Made by a program: the position numbers and the translations under genes
Assembly: GCF_002192415.1 (NCBI RefSeq)
Contig: NZ_CP021780.1
Coordinates: forward strand, 930,001-994,000
DNA: 64,000 nt
DNA from: Paenibacillus donghaensis
GTDB lineage: Bacteria > Bacillota > Bacilli > Paenibacillales > Paenibacillaceae
Reading direction: 5' to 3'
Notes under the pieces: generated by a model
Seen by the model: only the letters and a program-made list of their open reading frames with translations
Databases searched by the model: none
What the model was told of the DNA's origin: nothing
Part shown: positions 1 to 9,230 of the stretch, piece after piece
Numbering within the stretch: position 1 is the first letter of the stretch
Layout of the letters: every line of letters begins with the position of its first letter

Positions 1-48
1 CAACAGAGGTGGCTATGGGGAAAAACTACCGTTAATACCTGGCTCATG

Positions 49-1487
49 GATGGCGTAAAATAGTTTGTGTAAGGACCGGGGAGTCTAGTAAACGACAAAA
101 AAGTAGGGTATCCTTGGGATTGCGAAAGTCACCAAGAAAAGGAGCCCTACTCAATGACCAGTATACAACAAAACCCGTTCCATGATCTACTCGAAAATAG
201 CATCCAAAGTTTTCTGAAAGAAAAGATTGAACTCATGCTCCGCGAAGAAATCAAAAATTATCTCGGTGTCGAACATCCGGAAGACTCCAATACTCGCAAC
301 GGATATTACACCCGCACCTGGAAAACACGCCACGGCCTGATCCCCGACCTGAACGTCCCACGGGATCGGCAGGGTCAATTCCAGACGGAGCTCTTTGAGC
401 CCTACCAGCGCCGGGAGGCGTGGCTGGAAGACACCGTCATCCATATGTATAAAGGCGGCATGAGCACCCGGGATATCGCTTCGTTTATCGAAAAAATGTT
501 CGGGACCTCGTACTCGCCAACCACCGTGAGCAACATCACCGGCACGGTGCTGGAAGATGTGGCTGCCTGGCAAAATCGTCCGCTCTCTAAGCGTTACTCG
601 GTCATCTATCTGGATGGCATGTACGTCAAACTGAAGCGCCAAACCGTGGCCAGTGAAGTCATCTACATCGCGATGGGGATCGACGAAGACGGGCACCGGG
701 AAATTCTCAGCTTCGCTATTGGCGGCAAGGAGAGCGCGTATGGCTGGCGGGAAGTGCTGCAAGACCTGCACCGCAGAGGCGTGCATGAGGTGCTGCTGGG
801 CGTCTTTGACGGGCTGGCCGGGCTGGAGGAAGCCTTCAAGGAAACCTACCCCAAAGCCGATGTCCAGCGCTGTGTGACCCACAAGATGCGCAACACGCTG
901 CCCAAAATTCGGGATACCCACAAGACCGAGATGGTCGGCGATTTGAAGACCATTTACACCGCACCGGATAAGGATGTGGCACTTGCCAACTTTGATGTGG
1001 TGCTGAAGAAATGGGGCAAAATCTATCCCAAGGAACTAGAGTCCTGGGGGGACAGCTGGATGTGTTGCTACGCTTTTACGACTACCCACCCCAGATCTGG
1101 TACGCCATTTACACGTCCAACCCGATCGAGCGAACCAACAAAGAAATCCGCAAACGGCTGCGTCCCATGAACAGTTTGACCAATATGGATGCCGCCGAAA
1201 AGATTGTCTATTTGGAAGCGATTGGGTACAACGAGAGATGGAGCCGACGTGTCCTGCGGGGGTTTGGGGACCCCCAGACGAAAGCCGCTTTGAGTAAAAA
1301 GTTTGCGGAAAAGTATCCCCCAGCCCAAGACAGCTAAGAACAAAACCGACGGCAGACGTAACTGGATATGAAAGGAAATTTTCGCAGGGGGGATCCCCCC
1401 TGACCCTTTGAATACCATTCATATCCATTGTCCCAATGGATATCCTACAACCCTTAAAAATAATTACACAAACTTCTTGACGCTACC
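49..1487 (+). mobile_element. IS256-family insertion sequence, complete ends
   Basis: The element spans 1439 bp. Its imperfect inverted repeats are 24 bp (49-72 and 1464-1487, 19 of 24 positions paired), with the inner 11 bases AGTTTGTGTAA identical. It is flanked by an exact 8-bp target duplication, GGCTCATG, at 41-48 and 1488-1495, which fits the 8-9 bp duplications of IS256 elements. Removing it rejoins a small dispersed repeat (TATAGGGAAA family). The only gene inside is the frameshifted transposase. Intact ends and an exact duplication suggest fairly recent insertion. Confidence 0.9.
154..1337 (+). pseudogene. IS256 (mutator-type) transposase, -1 frameshift
   Basis: DDE transposase of the IS256/mutator family, which cuts and joins the element's ends. 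Frame one (from 154) carries the N-terminal part, the YLDGMYVKLK region with a catalytic Asp, and the LLGVFDGLAGLEEAF region with a second one. The conserved C-terminus (IYTSNPIERTNKEIRKRL, with the catalytic Glu) is in the -1 frame and ends at 1337. The switch falls on a six-G run at about 1046-1051. A seventh G would give a continuous protein of about 394 residues, the normal family length, with spacing after Ser-Trp that matches other members. It could be a broken gene, a homopolymer miscall, or rarely a slippage site. Start ATG 154 follows AAAAGGAG. Confidence 0.85.
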
Positions 1488-1509
1488 GGCTCATGCTCGA
1501 TTGTCGTGT

Positions 1510-1672
1510 CTTATAGGGAAAAGTTACCACTACATCGTCCATTTAGGGCTTTTCGGAGCGGATAGGACCTTATTAGTGGTAAAAATTCCCTATAAGCTCA
1601 CTAGAACGCCCAACCTTCGTCCAACTAGCGGTAGAATTTCCCTATCATCTCTCACTGGATCTAAGTAGTAAC
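1510..1672. repeat. Dispersed TATAGGGAAA dyad repeats
   Basis: Imperfect 23-bp inverted arms at 1510-1532 and 1574-1596 (20 of 23 paired) follow a pattern close to TATAGGGAAAWTYTACCRCTA. A further reverse copy lies at 1626-1645. Related copies occur at 14-34, 18181-18201, 18232-18250 and 32878-32898. The tract ends at 1661-1672 with CTAAGTAGTAAC, the same motif that ends the IS66-family element at 42714. No gene is seen from 1338 to 2308; it is filled by these repeats and the MITE-like element after them. Confidence 0.7.
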
Positions 1673-1842
1673 CGAAAGTGCATCTAATTTCAGCCAAATT
1701 GCCCATCAACGGGTGATTAAGTGCAAATATGAAACTAATATCGAGGAAATCAGACCTCTTACGCTCAGAAGCCCCAAATAGATTCCTTTTTGTATCTATT
1801 TGCTCCAAAACGGAAAAAATCCGCCAATTAGTTGCGTGTTCG

Positions 1843-2161
1843 GTTACTGCTTAGGATTCAGCCAGGATTTAGAGTGTTGCCCTGGAACCTTCGGAGGAAT
1901 TAGATGCGAAACTGCAACTAATTTCAGCCGAAACGCCCATTATCAGGAGAATAAGTGCAAATCTGCAACTAAATTCGAGTAAAGCAAGCTTATTACGCTC
2001 AAAATCCGAAATTAGGTGCGTTTTCGCACTTATTTCCTCCAAAACAGAAAAAAACGGCTAAATAGATGCAGTTTCGCAACTAATTCTTTGGACTGGACAT
2101 ATGAGACTATCATGGAACTGAATCTGAAGTGTTCTTATCATACGGAGTCCTAAGTAGTAAC
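1843..2161. mobile_element. MITE-like element with IS66-type ends (long copy)
   Basis: Begins GTTACTGCTTAGG and ends CCTAAGTAGTAAC, near-perfect inverted repeats. Flanks are CGTGTTCG and CGTTTTCG (7 of 8), as expected for an 8-bp target duplication. Both terminal ~60 bp are clearly related to the 157-bp element at 58768-58924, including the GGATTTAGAG and TCTTATC-TACGGAG segments. The middle is longer and holds several GCAACTAA / TGCACTTATT repeats. It codes for nothing, so it would need a transposase acting in trans. Confidence 0.75.
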
Positions 2162-2308
2162 CGTTTTCGCAACTAAATTAATGAGAGACACTAAAATCGC
2201 AATGAACGGTCAATACTCCCCGTAAGGTGCATGCACAATGGGGTTCATCGATTGGAGCGGTGCCTGCTAATAGCGCGGGGGTATTATCAAAGCCAAAGGA
2301 GCAGAATC

Positions 2309-2632
2309 ATGAGCCAACTGAAAGTCTATCAATATCCAAAATGCAGCACCTGCCGGAGCGCAGTCAAGTGGCTGAAGAACCAGGGGCATGAGCTGGAGCT
2401 GCGCAAGCTGGTCGCAGACAGCGGACTAGAGCTCAAAAAGTTCTTCAATACCAGCGGCGAGGTCTACAAGTCACTCGGACTGAAGGACAAGCTGCCGCTT
2501 CTCAGCGAGCAGGAGCAGCTGGAGCTGCTGGCAGGCAACGGCATGCTGATCAAGCGCCCGGTGGTCACTGACGGCACCAAGGTGACCGTCGGTTTCAAGG
2601 AAGCGCAATACAGCGAAGCCTGGTCCGCGTAG
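2309..2632 (+). CDS. ArsC/Spx-family thioredoxin-fold protein
   Basis: A 107-residue protein of the ArsC/Spx/MgsR superfamily, a small thioredoxin-like fold used either for glutaredoxin-type arsenate reduction or, in Spx, for binding RNA polymerase alpha. It opens YQYPKCSTCRSAVKWL with a CXXC pair (C10, C13), followed by an LRKLV segment and a late IKRPVV motif typical of the ArsC-like group. ATG 2309 is preferred to the upstream in-frame ATG 2231 because AAAGGAG sits just before it and the fold begins there. It stands alone, with no ars operon nearby, so an unclassified oxidoreductase or Spx-like regulator is as likely as a true arsenate reductase. Confidence 0.85.
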   Translation: MSQLKVYQYPKCSTCRSAVKWLKNQGHELELRKLVADSGLELKKFFNTSGEVYKSLGLKDKLPLLSEQEQLELLAGNGMLIKRPVVTDGTKVTVGFKEAQYSEAWSA

Positions 2633-2637
2633 TCAGC

Positions 2638-2911
2638 AAGTCCGCCGGTTGCTCTAGTTCATCGAGTCTAGCGAGCCGCCGGTTGCTCTAGTTCATCGAG
2701 TCTAGCGAGCCGCCGGTTGCTCTAGTTCATCCAGTCTAGCGAGCCGCACGTTGCCCTGGTTCATCCAGTCTAGCGAGTTCGCTGGTTGTCCTGATCCATC
2801 CAGTCTAGCAAGCCGCAGGTTGCCCTGGTTCATCCAGTCTAGCGAGTCCGCTGGTTGCCCTAGTGCATCCAGTCTAGTGAGTCTGCCGGTCCTGGTGCAT
2901 CCAGTTCACTG
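2638..2911 (+). repeat. 34-bp tandem repeat, about 8 units
   Basis: Eight head-to-tail units of 32-35 bp follow the ArsC-like gene. The first three are nearly identical (GGTTGCTCTAGTTCATC then GAGTCTAGCGA or CAGTCTAGCGA), and divergence grows toward the downstream end. Each unit contains two CTAG tetramers or their variants. There is no reading frame or intervening spacer; it reads as a minisatellite between two genes. Confidence 0.85.
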
Positions 2912-2945
2912 ATTCCGTCAAGACACCCCGGCACCGCGATCTGAA

Positions 2946-2999
2946 TTAACATTAGCTTAACCCGGCGTTAATACAGCGATGATTCTTCCGCATTAAAGT
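2946..2999 (+). promoter_or_regulatory. PhoP-box promoter of the GDPD gene
   Basis: Three hexamers with exact 11-bp period, TTAACA (2946-2951), TTAACC (2957-2962) and TTAATA (2968-2973), match the TT(A/T/C)ACA direct repeats bound by PhoP in Bacillus. A -10-like TAAAGT (2994-2999) begins 20 bp after the last hexamer. The same spacing recurs at three other promoters in this module. It should fire under phosphate limitation. Confidence 0.75.
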
Positions 3000-3026
3000 A
3001 AACGTGAGAGCGCCAACTTAAAGCCG

Positions 3027-3123
3027 CAGGGTAGGAGACGAGGAGAAAACCCTATATGCGTCAAAGTGAACGCAGGCCCGCTACGGGTCTGGTCGTCACC
3101 TTGACGGATTGTAGGGTTTTTTT
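3027..3123 (+). promoter_or_regulatory. GlpP-type antiterminator/terminator leader 1
   Basis: Two mutually exclusive hairpins. AGGGT (3028-3032) can pair with ACCCT (3049-3053) around a 16-nt loop that reads GGAGACGAGGAG. Alternatively AAAACCCTA (3046-3054) pairs with TAGGGTTTT (3112-3120) over a long inner stem (CGTCAA/TTGACG) and is followed by a T run, forming an intrinsic terminator. The leader at 9889 has the same layout and 14 of 16 identical loop bases. With a glpP gene nearby, it is read as the site where GlpP with glycerol-3-phosphate prevents termination. Confidence 0.75.
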
Positions 3124-3169
3124 GTGCTGCTCAGATTTCACCACTACATTTGGGAGGGTACAATCACAG

Positions 3170-6100
3170 ATGCAAAAAGTGCAAACAGCAAAAAAGCTTG
3201 TGAACCTGATGGCAATTGCAGCTTTATTGACCGGCTTACTGGAAACGTCGTTATTGCCTGCAACCGTTTCGGCTGCGGAGTCCACGGCAGTGTCAACTGC
3301 TTCTTTATCACCACTAACAGCAGAGTCTGCCGCATCGGAATCTGCCCAATCGGCGTCTGTGTCTTCAGCGTCTGCATTATCAGAACCCGCAGCATCGGCA
3401 CCTGCATCGCCAGCAGCTGCCGAACCCGGAAGAGCAGAAACTGAGGTCAGCCGGACGCTGTCCGCTCCGGTCATTGACGGCAAATTGGACGAAAGCTTCT
3501 GGAATCTGGGCGAATCTTTAAGCGTACGGACCGGGGAGCCCCTAGCGGACAACGGCAGGTTCGGACTGCTGTGGGACAGCACTTATTTATACATCGCAGT
3601 AGATGCGCCTGACATCACACCGATCCACAACGGTGCAGGGTATTGGTTCGATCAGGACAACCTGAATTTGTTCCTGGACCCGACGATGCACCGCTCCTCC
3701 CCTTTTGCGAAGGATGATATGCAGTTCGGCATCCTCTACCAGCCAGGCAGCAGCACGCCTGAATTCCGCTTCGGCGCGGCGCTGAACAATCATCAGGGCA
3801 AGGATGAGAAGCAGGTGCTGCGCTCTATCCATCAGACGGAGCAGGGCTGGAGTGCGGAAATTGCCGTGCCCTGGGAGATGCTGGGCCTGGACCCTCAGCT
3901 GACGAAGCAGCTGGGCCTGGAGCTGAGTGTGACAGACCGGCTGGAGGCGGCTGATCCCGCCAAGCAGCGCACAGGGTACTGGAGCGCCTACAAATCCGCC
4001 AGCTTCTGGAATGATACCTCCGGCTATGGAGTGATCACATTAAAGGGCGAACAGCCGGTCTCCGGTGAGGTGAATCCGGTGCTGCTGGAGGAGAATTTCG
4101 ACAGCTATGCAGATGGAGCTGTGCCTGAAAACTGGATTGCCGACGGAACTGCAGGCAGCAGCCCGTTTGCGGTGGTTCGGGAGCCAAGTTCGGTGACCGC
4201 AGCAACGTACGACTCGGAACAAGACATCAGCAGTGTCACCGAAGCTACCTATGGAAATGGCAGATTGCGGTTTGACGGCAATGCCGCCGGACGGCAGGGC
4301 CGGATTGTAGCCCCGGTGCAGGCGGATCATTATACGATTGAAGCGGATGTCCGCTTCGAGAGTGTGCTGAACAGTGCGCGCTGGGCAGCGCTCATGTTCC
4401 GTGTCCCGGCTAACGGCAAGCTGCCGTATTACCAGATGGCGGTGCGCCAGAATGGTAAATACGAGCTGGCCTATCGCAAGCCGGACGGCAGCTGGAATGT
4501 GACGGCGGACGGGAGTAGCACTCCGCTAGCCTTGAACAAGGATTATACGATGAAGGTCCGTGTCTTCGGGGACAACGTCAAGGAGTACATCAAGGCCAAG
4601 GAGGAGGCCGGTTATACCCTGCTGCTGGACAAGCCGCTGGAGAGCGGGCTGCTGGATAAGGGCAAAGTGGGCTTCCAGGTTGACCAGTCGGCGGTTTCTT
4701 TTGACAACCTGAAGGTGACGCGGCTTACAGCCGACCGTCTGGAGCTGAATCTGCCGCAGCAGGCTGAGGCACTGGCGGGGCCGTTGACGGTGACGGGTGC
4801 GGTCTATTATTCCGACGGGGTGACAGAGCCGGTATCGGCAAATGGCCTGAAGCTGTATTCTTCCGACGAGAGCATTGTGAAGATCGTCAACAATCAGCCT
4901 GTGCCGCTAAAAGAAGGGCAGGCGACGGTTACAGCCGTCTACTATCAGGCTGAAGCCAGCCGTCTGCTGACCGTCACGCCTTCAAAGACGGGAGCGAAGG
5001 TGCTGAGCCTGAGCCATGAAACCGGCTATGTGCTGGCGCAGGCCGGCGGGGAGTTGGCATATGAAGCGCTGACGTTCATCGCAGAGTCCAGCGACTACAG
5101 CACGGGAGAGCTGAAGGGAGACGCGCTGGAATGGAGCACAGACAGCAAGGGGGTAACCCTTGGCAAAGACGGTATAGCTGTGCAGAGTGAGGGCGTGCAT
5201 CAACTGACCGGACGCAAGGACGATGCCGTAATACATTTAATTCTGGCAGCCAAAAAACCGGAAGCCAAGGAATACGTGCTGTTTGCGGACAACTTCGACA
5301 GCACGGTGGAGGGGACTCTGCCCGATGGCTGGACAAGAGTGCAGGGCATGACGGCCGGCAAAGCTGCCGTGACGGGTGGAGCGCTGGAGCTGAATGCCAC
5401 CGCAGCCCCGGATAATCCTATACGCGTCATGCTCCCGGAGTATCTCGGCTTGTTCGGCAACTATGTGATCGAAGCCGATGTCACCCATACGGAGGCGCTG
5501 AATGCCGCGCGCTGGAATTCCGTGATGTTCCGGGTCCAGCAGGGCGATTCTCCGTATTACCAGATGGCCGTGCGCAAAGATCCTTCCGCTACCAATGGTG
5601 TGGAATTCGCGGAGCGGACGGCGGCCAATCAATGGAATGTTATGGAGAGAGGCTCCTATACGGAGCCGCTGACCGAAGGTGCTCCGCTGCACTATACGAT
5701 CAAGGCTTACGGTAACCGGGTACAGGAGTGGATTGGCAATCAGCTGATTATCGATTCGGTGCAGGCGAACAGTTATACCAAAGGGGGGATTGGCCTGCAG
5801 GCGGACAGCAGCAAGATGCGGGTGGATAACCTGCGGGTGACCTTGCTGGAGGAACCGCTGCCTGCCCCTGTGATCGAACCCTTCATTAAAGTAGCAGAGC
5901 CGCAAACGCAAATTGCGCTTGCCCCGACGATTGTTACAGAGATCTCGCAGGCAAGCGACCTGGACAAGCTTGCTGCAGCTGAACTTCCGGCCACGGCAAT
6001 CCTGCATCTAAACCCGGAGCTGAAGGTGATTGAGCCGGGGAGCGGGGCGGAAATTGCCAGCCTGCCGGAAGCATTGGTGGCAACAGGGAATCGGGTAATC

Positions 6101-9031
6101 CCTGCTTTTTATGTCAGCGATGAGCTGACTGTGGACCGGTTGGCCCAGGAGCTGCGGGAACGCGGGCTGGAGGATGTGTTCGTGATTTCAGAGCAAGGCG
6201 GGCTGATTAAGCGGGCCAGAGCGGCTTACCCGATGGCGCGCGGCATTATCGACTTCACGGCCGCAGAGAATCCGGGGCCGGAGGAGTTGCTGGAGATGCG
6301 CCGCACCACAGCAGCCAGCGGAGCGAGGGTAGCGCTGCTGGCCGAGAATGCGGCAACCCGCGAGAATACGGCCTATCTGCAGAAGCTGGCGGTGATGGTC
6401 TGGAGTGAGGCGAAGGCACCTGCCCCGTCCGGTACGACAGCCGGGCTGCATCAATTGATCACAGCAGGGGTCAACGGCCTGGTAACCGGCTCGCCAGCTG
6501 CGGCCATTACCGCGCTGGAGCTGTACAACCGCGATACCACGCTGATCCGCAAGGTCTATATGATTGGACACCGCGGGATGCCTTCCGTATCCCCGGAGAA
6601 TACGATCGAGAGCAACATCATGGCGCTGGATGCCGGAGCGGATTATATCGAGAATGACATGTTCCTGACCAAGGACGGGCATCTGATCATCACGCACTCC
6701 TCGGTGCTGGAGACCACAACGGACGGCAACGGACCAGTGGAGGATTATACCCTGGAGCAGCTCAAAACCTACAATGCCAACAAGCCTTATCCGCAGGGCT
6801 TCCCGCTGGTAAGAATGCCGACCCTGGATGAGCAGCTGGAGCTGGCCCGTTCACGCGGCAAGCTGGTGTATGCCGAGATCAAGACGCAGACGCCGGAGGC
6901 GGTGGATGCTTTTGTCCGCACAGTGAAGGAGCATAAGGCAGAGGATATTGTGAATGTGATGTCCTTCTACCCAGCCCAGCTGGAGCGGCTGAACAAGCTG
7001 ATGCCGGAAATTCCAGCCGGACTGTTGACCGGGTATATCGCCAGCGAGAATAACGTGGAAGGCTCGCTGCGGGATACACTGAAGACGGTGTCGAAGCTTA
7101 ATCTGACCTACAACACCGATTACAGCGGCCTTGGACCGAAGTTCATGGAGGCGGCCAAACACCGTGGCCTGATCATTTCACCCTGGACGCTTAACAAACG
7201 CGAGGACGTGATCCGCTTCCTGAAGCTGGGAGCCTTCGGCATCACTACGGATTACACCTACTGGGCATCCGATTGGGCAGCATCGCTGAGTGCGAAGACA
7301 GCACGGATGGAATTGAACGAAGGAGAGGACCGAACGCTGGCCGCCATCGTCGAGACCTACAAAGGCGAGCGCAAGGAGATCACGCCTGAGCTTGTGTTCC
7401 TGGATGGGCAGGAGCTGCTGCAGACGGAGGGAGGTCAGGTGACTGCCCGGAAAGCGGGAACCGCCCATGTGCTGCTGCGTTACTCCGCTTCCATTAAAGA
7501 TGGAGGCACGTATGATCTTTATTCGCAGCCGGTGGAGATTACGGTAAAAAGCGCTGGGGTTGAAACGCCGACGCCGACAGCGACAGCAGTACCAACGCCG
7601 ACAGCGACAACATCGCCAATGCCGACGTCAATACCATCACCGACCGCAGCACCGACGTCAACCGCAACGCCGACGCCGACAACAACACCGTCGCCAACCG
7701 CAACCCCATCGCCAATAGCGACAGCAGCACCGACGCCAATAACAACATCGGCACCAAGCCCTGGATCAGGAGCTGGCGGCTATACACCACCAAACACCAC
7801 GCCTGGAACCGGGAATAGTGTCCCGGGAACAGTCGGCGTGATCCCTTCCCCGGGAGCACCTGTGCTTAAAGCTGTGGATGGCGCAGTAGAAGCTGCTGTC
7901 CTGGAAGAAGCGTTCCGCACCTCCGCAGCGGTGGAAGTATCCTTCAACGGTGATGCGCTGGAGCTTCCGGCAATTGCTCTGCAGAACGCAGCGCGCAGCG
8001 GTGCCCTGCTGAAGGTGACCCATACTGAAGCAAAAGCCGGATATGTGCTCCCGCTTGAGCAACTGCAGCTGGAACAGCTGGCTGCAGAGCTGGGCGTAGG
8101 CCTGGAGGAGATGAAGCTTAGCGTCACCCTCCGCAAGCTGGACGGAGAAGCCGCGGCAGCGGTAACCCGCGCCGTGGAGCAGGCCGGTGGCAGGCAAATG
8201 GCTGCAGCGGTAGAGTTTAATCTTGAAGTGTCGTCAGACGGGCGCACAAGTCAGGTCTCATCCGGCTCCCATTACCTCACGCGTACCCTGGCATTGAACT
8301 CGGCAACTGGGAGCAGTCACGTTACCGGAGTGATGTTCTCGCCGGAGAAGGTAGCCCTGTCCTTTGTGCCCGCCACTTTCACAGGCAATAGAGGCGAGGG
8401 ATTGCTGCGCCAGATCCAGAGCGGCAGCAGCATCCTGACGGTCATGACGCTGGATAAACAATTCAGTGACCTGAACGGCCACTGGGCCAAGCAACAGGTC
8501 GAGCAGTTGGTGAACAAGCTGTTGCTGAACGGAACCGGAGACGGCCGCTTTGAAGCGGACCGCGCGGTAACCCGCGCCGAATTCACCACGATGCTGACGC
8601 GCGCGCTGGCCTTGCCATCCGCTACGGACGTGGCTAACCCGGCAGCCTGGCAGGATGTCATGCCTGCGGACTGGTTCGCAGGCGACGTATCGGCCGCAGC
8701 CGCAGCAGGCCTGATCAGCGGCTTCGGCGACGGCACCTTCCGTCCGGACGCCAAGGTGACCCGCAGCGAGCAAGCGGCCATACTGGCCCGCGCCCTGCAC
8801 TTCATCGGCCAGAATGGCACAGCCACAGCTGCGGAAGCATCACCTTCCCTGGAGTCGTTCAAGGATACAGCGGCCATCTCCTGGGGCCGTGAGGACTGGA
8901 ATACGGTGATTCAAGCCGGATTAATGAACGGCGTGTCGCCAGAGATGCTGATGCCGGGAGCAAACGCAACCCGCGCCCAATCAGCGGTGCTGATGCAGCG
9001 GTTCCTAAGCTTGGCGGGCTTCATCCAATGA
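3170..9031 (+). CDS. Giant SLH-anchored glycerophosphodiester phosphodiesterase
   Basis: A 1953-residue secreted enzyme that should hydrolyse glycerophosphodiesters to sn-glycerol-3-phosphate and an alcohol at the cell surface. Order: signal peptide (about 1-35, ending VSA-AE); Ser/Ala-rich stretch; CBM9/DOMON-like domain (about 95-300); two LamG-like repeats opening EENFDSYADG and ADNFDSTVEG, separated by a Big-type Ig region; a poorly conserved barrel-like region; the GDPD domain (about 1128-1375) with HRG (His1134), PENT, a Glu-Asn-Asp metal site and THS; a Pro/Thr linker (about 1466-1537); and three SLH repeats (about 1764-1953) that bind cell-wall polymer. ATG 3170 follows GGGAGGG; the earlier in-frame ATG 3056 lies inside the terminator leader. 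PhoP-box and GlpP-type control is inferred upstream. Confidence 0.92.
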   Translation: MQKVQTAKKLVNLMAIAALLTGLLETSLLPATVSAAESTAVSTASLSPLTAESAASESAQSASVSSASALSEPAASAPASPAAAEPGRAETEVSRTLSAPVIDGKLDESFWNLGESLSVRTGEPLADNGRFGLLWDSTYLYIAVDAPDITPIHNGAGYWFDQDNLNLFLDPTMHRSSPFAKDDMQFGILYQPGSSTPEFRFGAALNNHQGKDEKQVLRSIHQTEQGWSAEIAVPWEMLGLDPQLTKQLGLELSVTDRLEAADPAKQRTGYWSAYKSASFWNDTSGYGVITLKGEQPVSGEVNPVLLEENFDSYADGAVPENWIADGTAGSSPFAVVREPSSVTAATYDSEQDISSVTEATYGNGRLRFDGNAAGRQGRIVAPVQADHYTIEADVRFESVLNSARWAALMFRVPANGKLPYYQMAVRQNGKYELAYRKPDGSWNVTADGSSTPLALNKDYTMKVRVFGDNVKEYIKAKEEAGYTLLLDKPLESGLLDKGKVGFQVDQSAVSFDNLKVTRLTADRLELNLPQQAEALAGPLTVTGAVYYSDGVTEPVSANGLKLYSSDESIVKIVNNQPVPLKEGQATVTAVYYQAEASRLLTVTPSKTGAKVLSLSHETGYVLAQAGGELAYEALTFIAESSDYSTGELKGDALEWSTDSKGVTLGKDGIAVQSEGVHQLTGRKDDAVIHLILAAKKPEAKEYVLFADNFDSTVEGTLPDGWTRVQGMTAGKAAVTGGALELNATAAPDNPIRVMLPEYLGLFGNYVIEADVTHTEALNAARWNSVMFRVQQGDSPYYQMAVRKDPSATNGVEFAERTAANQWNVMERGSYTEPLTEGAPLHYTIKAYGNRVQEWIGNQLIIDSVQANSYTKGGIGLQADSSKMRVDNLRVTLLEEPLPAPVIEPFIKVAEPQTQIALAPTIVTEISQASDLDKLAAAELPATAILHLNPELKVIEPGSGAEIASLPEALVATGNRVIPAFYVSDELTVDRLAQELRERGLEDVFVISEQGGLIKRARAAYPMARGIIDFTAAENPGPEELLEMRRTTAASGARVALLAENAATRENTAYLQKLAVMVWSEAKAPAPSGTTAGLHQLITAGVNGLVTGSPAAAITALELYNRDTTLIRKVYMIGHRGMPSVSPENTIESNIMALDAGADYIENDMFLTKDGHLIITHSSVLETTTDGNGPVEDYTLEQLKTYNANKPYPQGFPLVRMPTLDEQLELARSRGKLVYAEIKTQTPEAVDAFVRTVKEHKAEDIVNVMSFYPAQLERLNKLMPEIPAGLLTGYIASENNVEGSLRDTLKTVSKLNLTYNTDYSGLGPKFMEAAKHRGLIISPWTLNKREDVIRFLKLGAFGITTDYTYWASDWAASLSAKTARMELNEGEDRTLAAIVETYKGERKEITPELVFLDGQELLQTEGGQVTARKAGTAHVLLRYSASIKDGGTYDLYSQPVEITVKSAGVETPTPTATAVPTPTATTSPMPTSIPSPTAAPTSTATPTPTTTPSPTATPSPIATAAPTPITTSAPSPGSGAGGYTPPNTTPGTGNSVPGTVGVIPSPGAPVLKAVDGAVEAAVLEEAFRTSAAVEVSFNGDALELPAIALQNAARSGALLKVTHTEAKAGYVLPLEQLQLEQLAAELGVGLEEMKLSVTLRKLDGEAAAAVTRAVEQAGGRQMAAAVEFNLEVSSDGRTSQVSSGSHYLTRTLALNSATGSSHVTGVMFSPEKVALSFVPATFTGNRGEGLLRQIQSGSSILTVMTLDKQFSDLNGHWAKQQVEQLVNKLLLNGTGDGRFEADRAVTRAEFTTMLTRALALPSATDVANPAAWQDVMPADWFAGDVSAAAAAGLISGFGDGTFRPDAKVTRSEQAAILARALHFIGQNGTATAAEASPSLESFKDTAAISWGREDWNTVIQAGLMNGVSPEMLMPGANATRAQSAVLMQRFLSLAGFIQ

Positions 9032-9058
9032 CGCGCGAGCTGAACTGCGGCCCTGCCG

Positions 9059-9112
9059 TTAATGCCCCGGTAACAAACGCTTGCTACAATGGTCAAATAT
9101 TCACTATATAAG
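9059..9112 (+). promoter_or_regulatory. PhoP-box promoter of glpP
   Basis: Hexamers TTAATG (9059-9064), GTAACA (9070-9075) and TTGCTA (9081-9086) keep an 11-bp period. The -10-like TATAAG (9107-9112) starts exactly 20 bp after the last one. Individually weaker than the other three PhoP-like promoters here, but identical in geometry. Confidence 0.55.
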
Positions 9113-9136
9113 ATGAACTTAAGAATGGAATAAGGT

Positions 9137-9176
9137 AGTGGCCAGAAATCCTGATGCCTAGGGCTCTCTGGCCACT
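9137..9176 (+). other. Perfect 10-bp inverted repeat in glpP 5' UTR
   Basis: AGTGGCCAGA (9137-9146) and TCTGGCCACT (9167-9176) pair perfectly around a 20-nt loop. No T run follows, so it is not an ordinary terminator. It could be an operator or an RNA hairpin controlling glpP. It does not share the GGAGACGA loop of the two GlpP-type leaders. Confidence 0.7.
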
Positions 9177-9230
9177 TCGTGTGTAACATTCATAAGTTCA
9201 CGTTCTATAGCTCAGAAGGAGGGTTAACAG

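Noticed and set aside
187..921. Reverse-strand frame opposite the IS256 transposase
   Set aside because: No similarity to any family I know, and the forward frame is clearly the transposase.
2309..2632. Calling the ArsC-like gene a true arsenate reductase
   Set aside because: No arsR/arsB neighbours, and the motif CSTC also fits Spx-type proteins.
2638..2911. CRISPR-like array
   Set aside because: Units are contiguous without variable spacers, and there are no cas genes. The same holds for the 51-bp and 54-bp arrays.
3056..3169. In-frame ATG 3056 as start of the GDPD gene
   Set aside because: It lies inside the terminator hairpin of the leader, has no ribosome site, and places 38 residues before a normal signal peptide. 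ATG 3170 behind GGGAGGG fits better.
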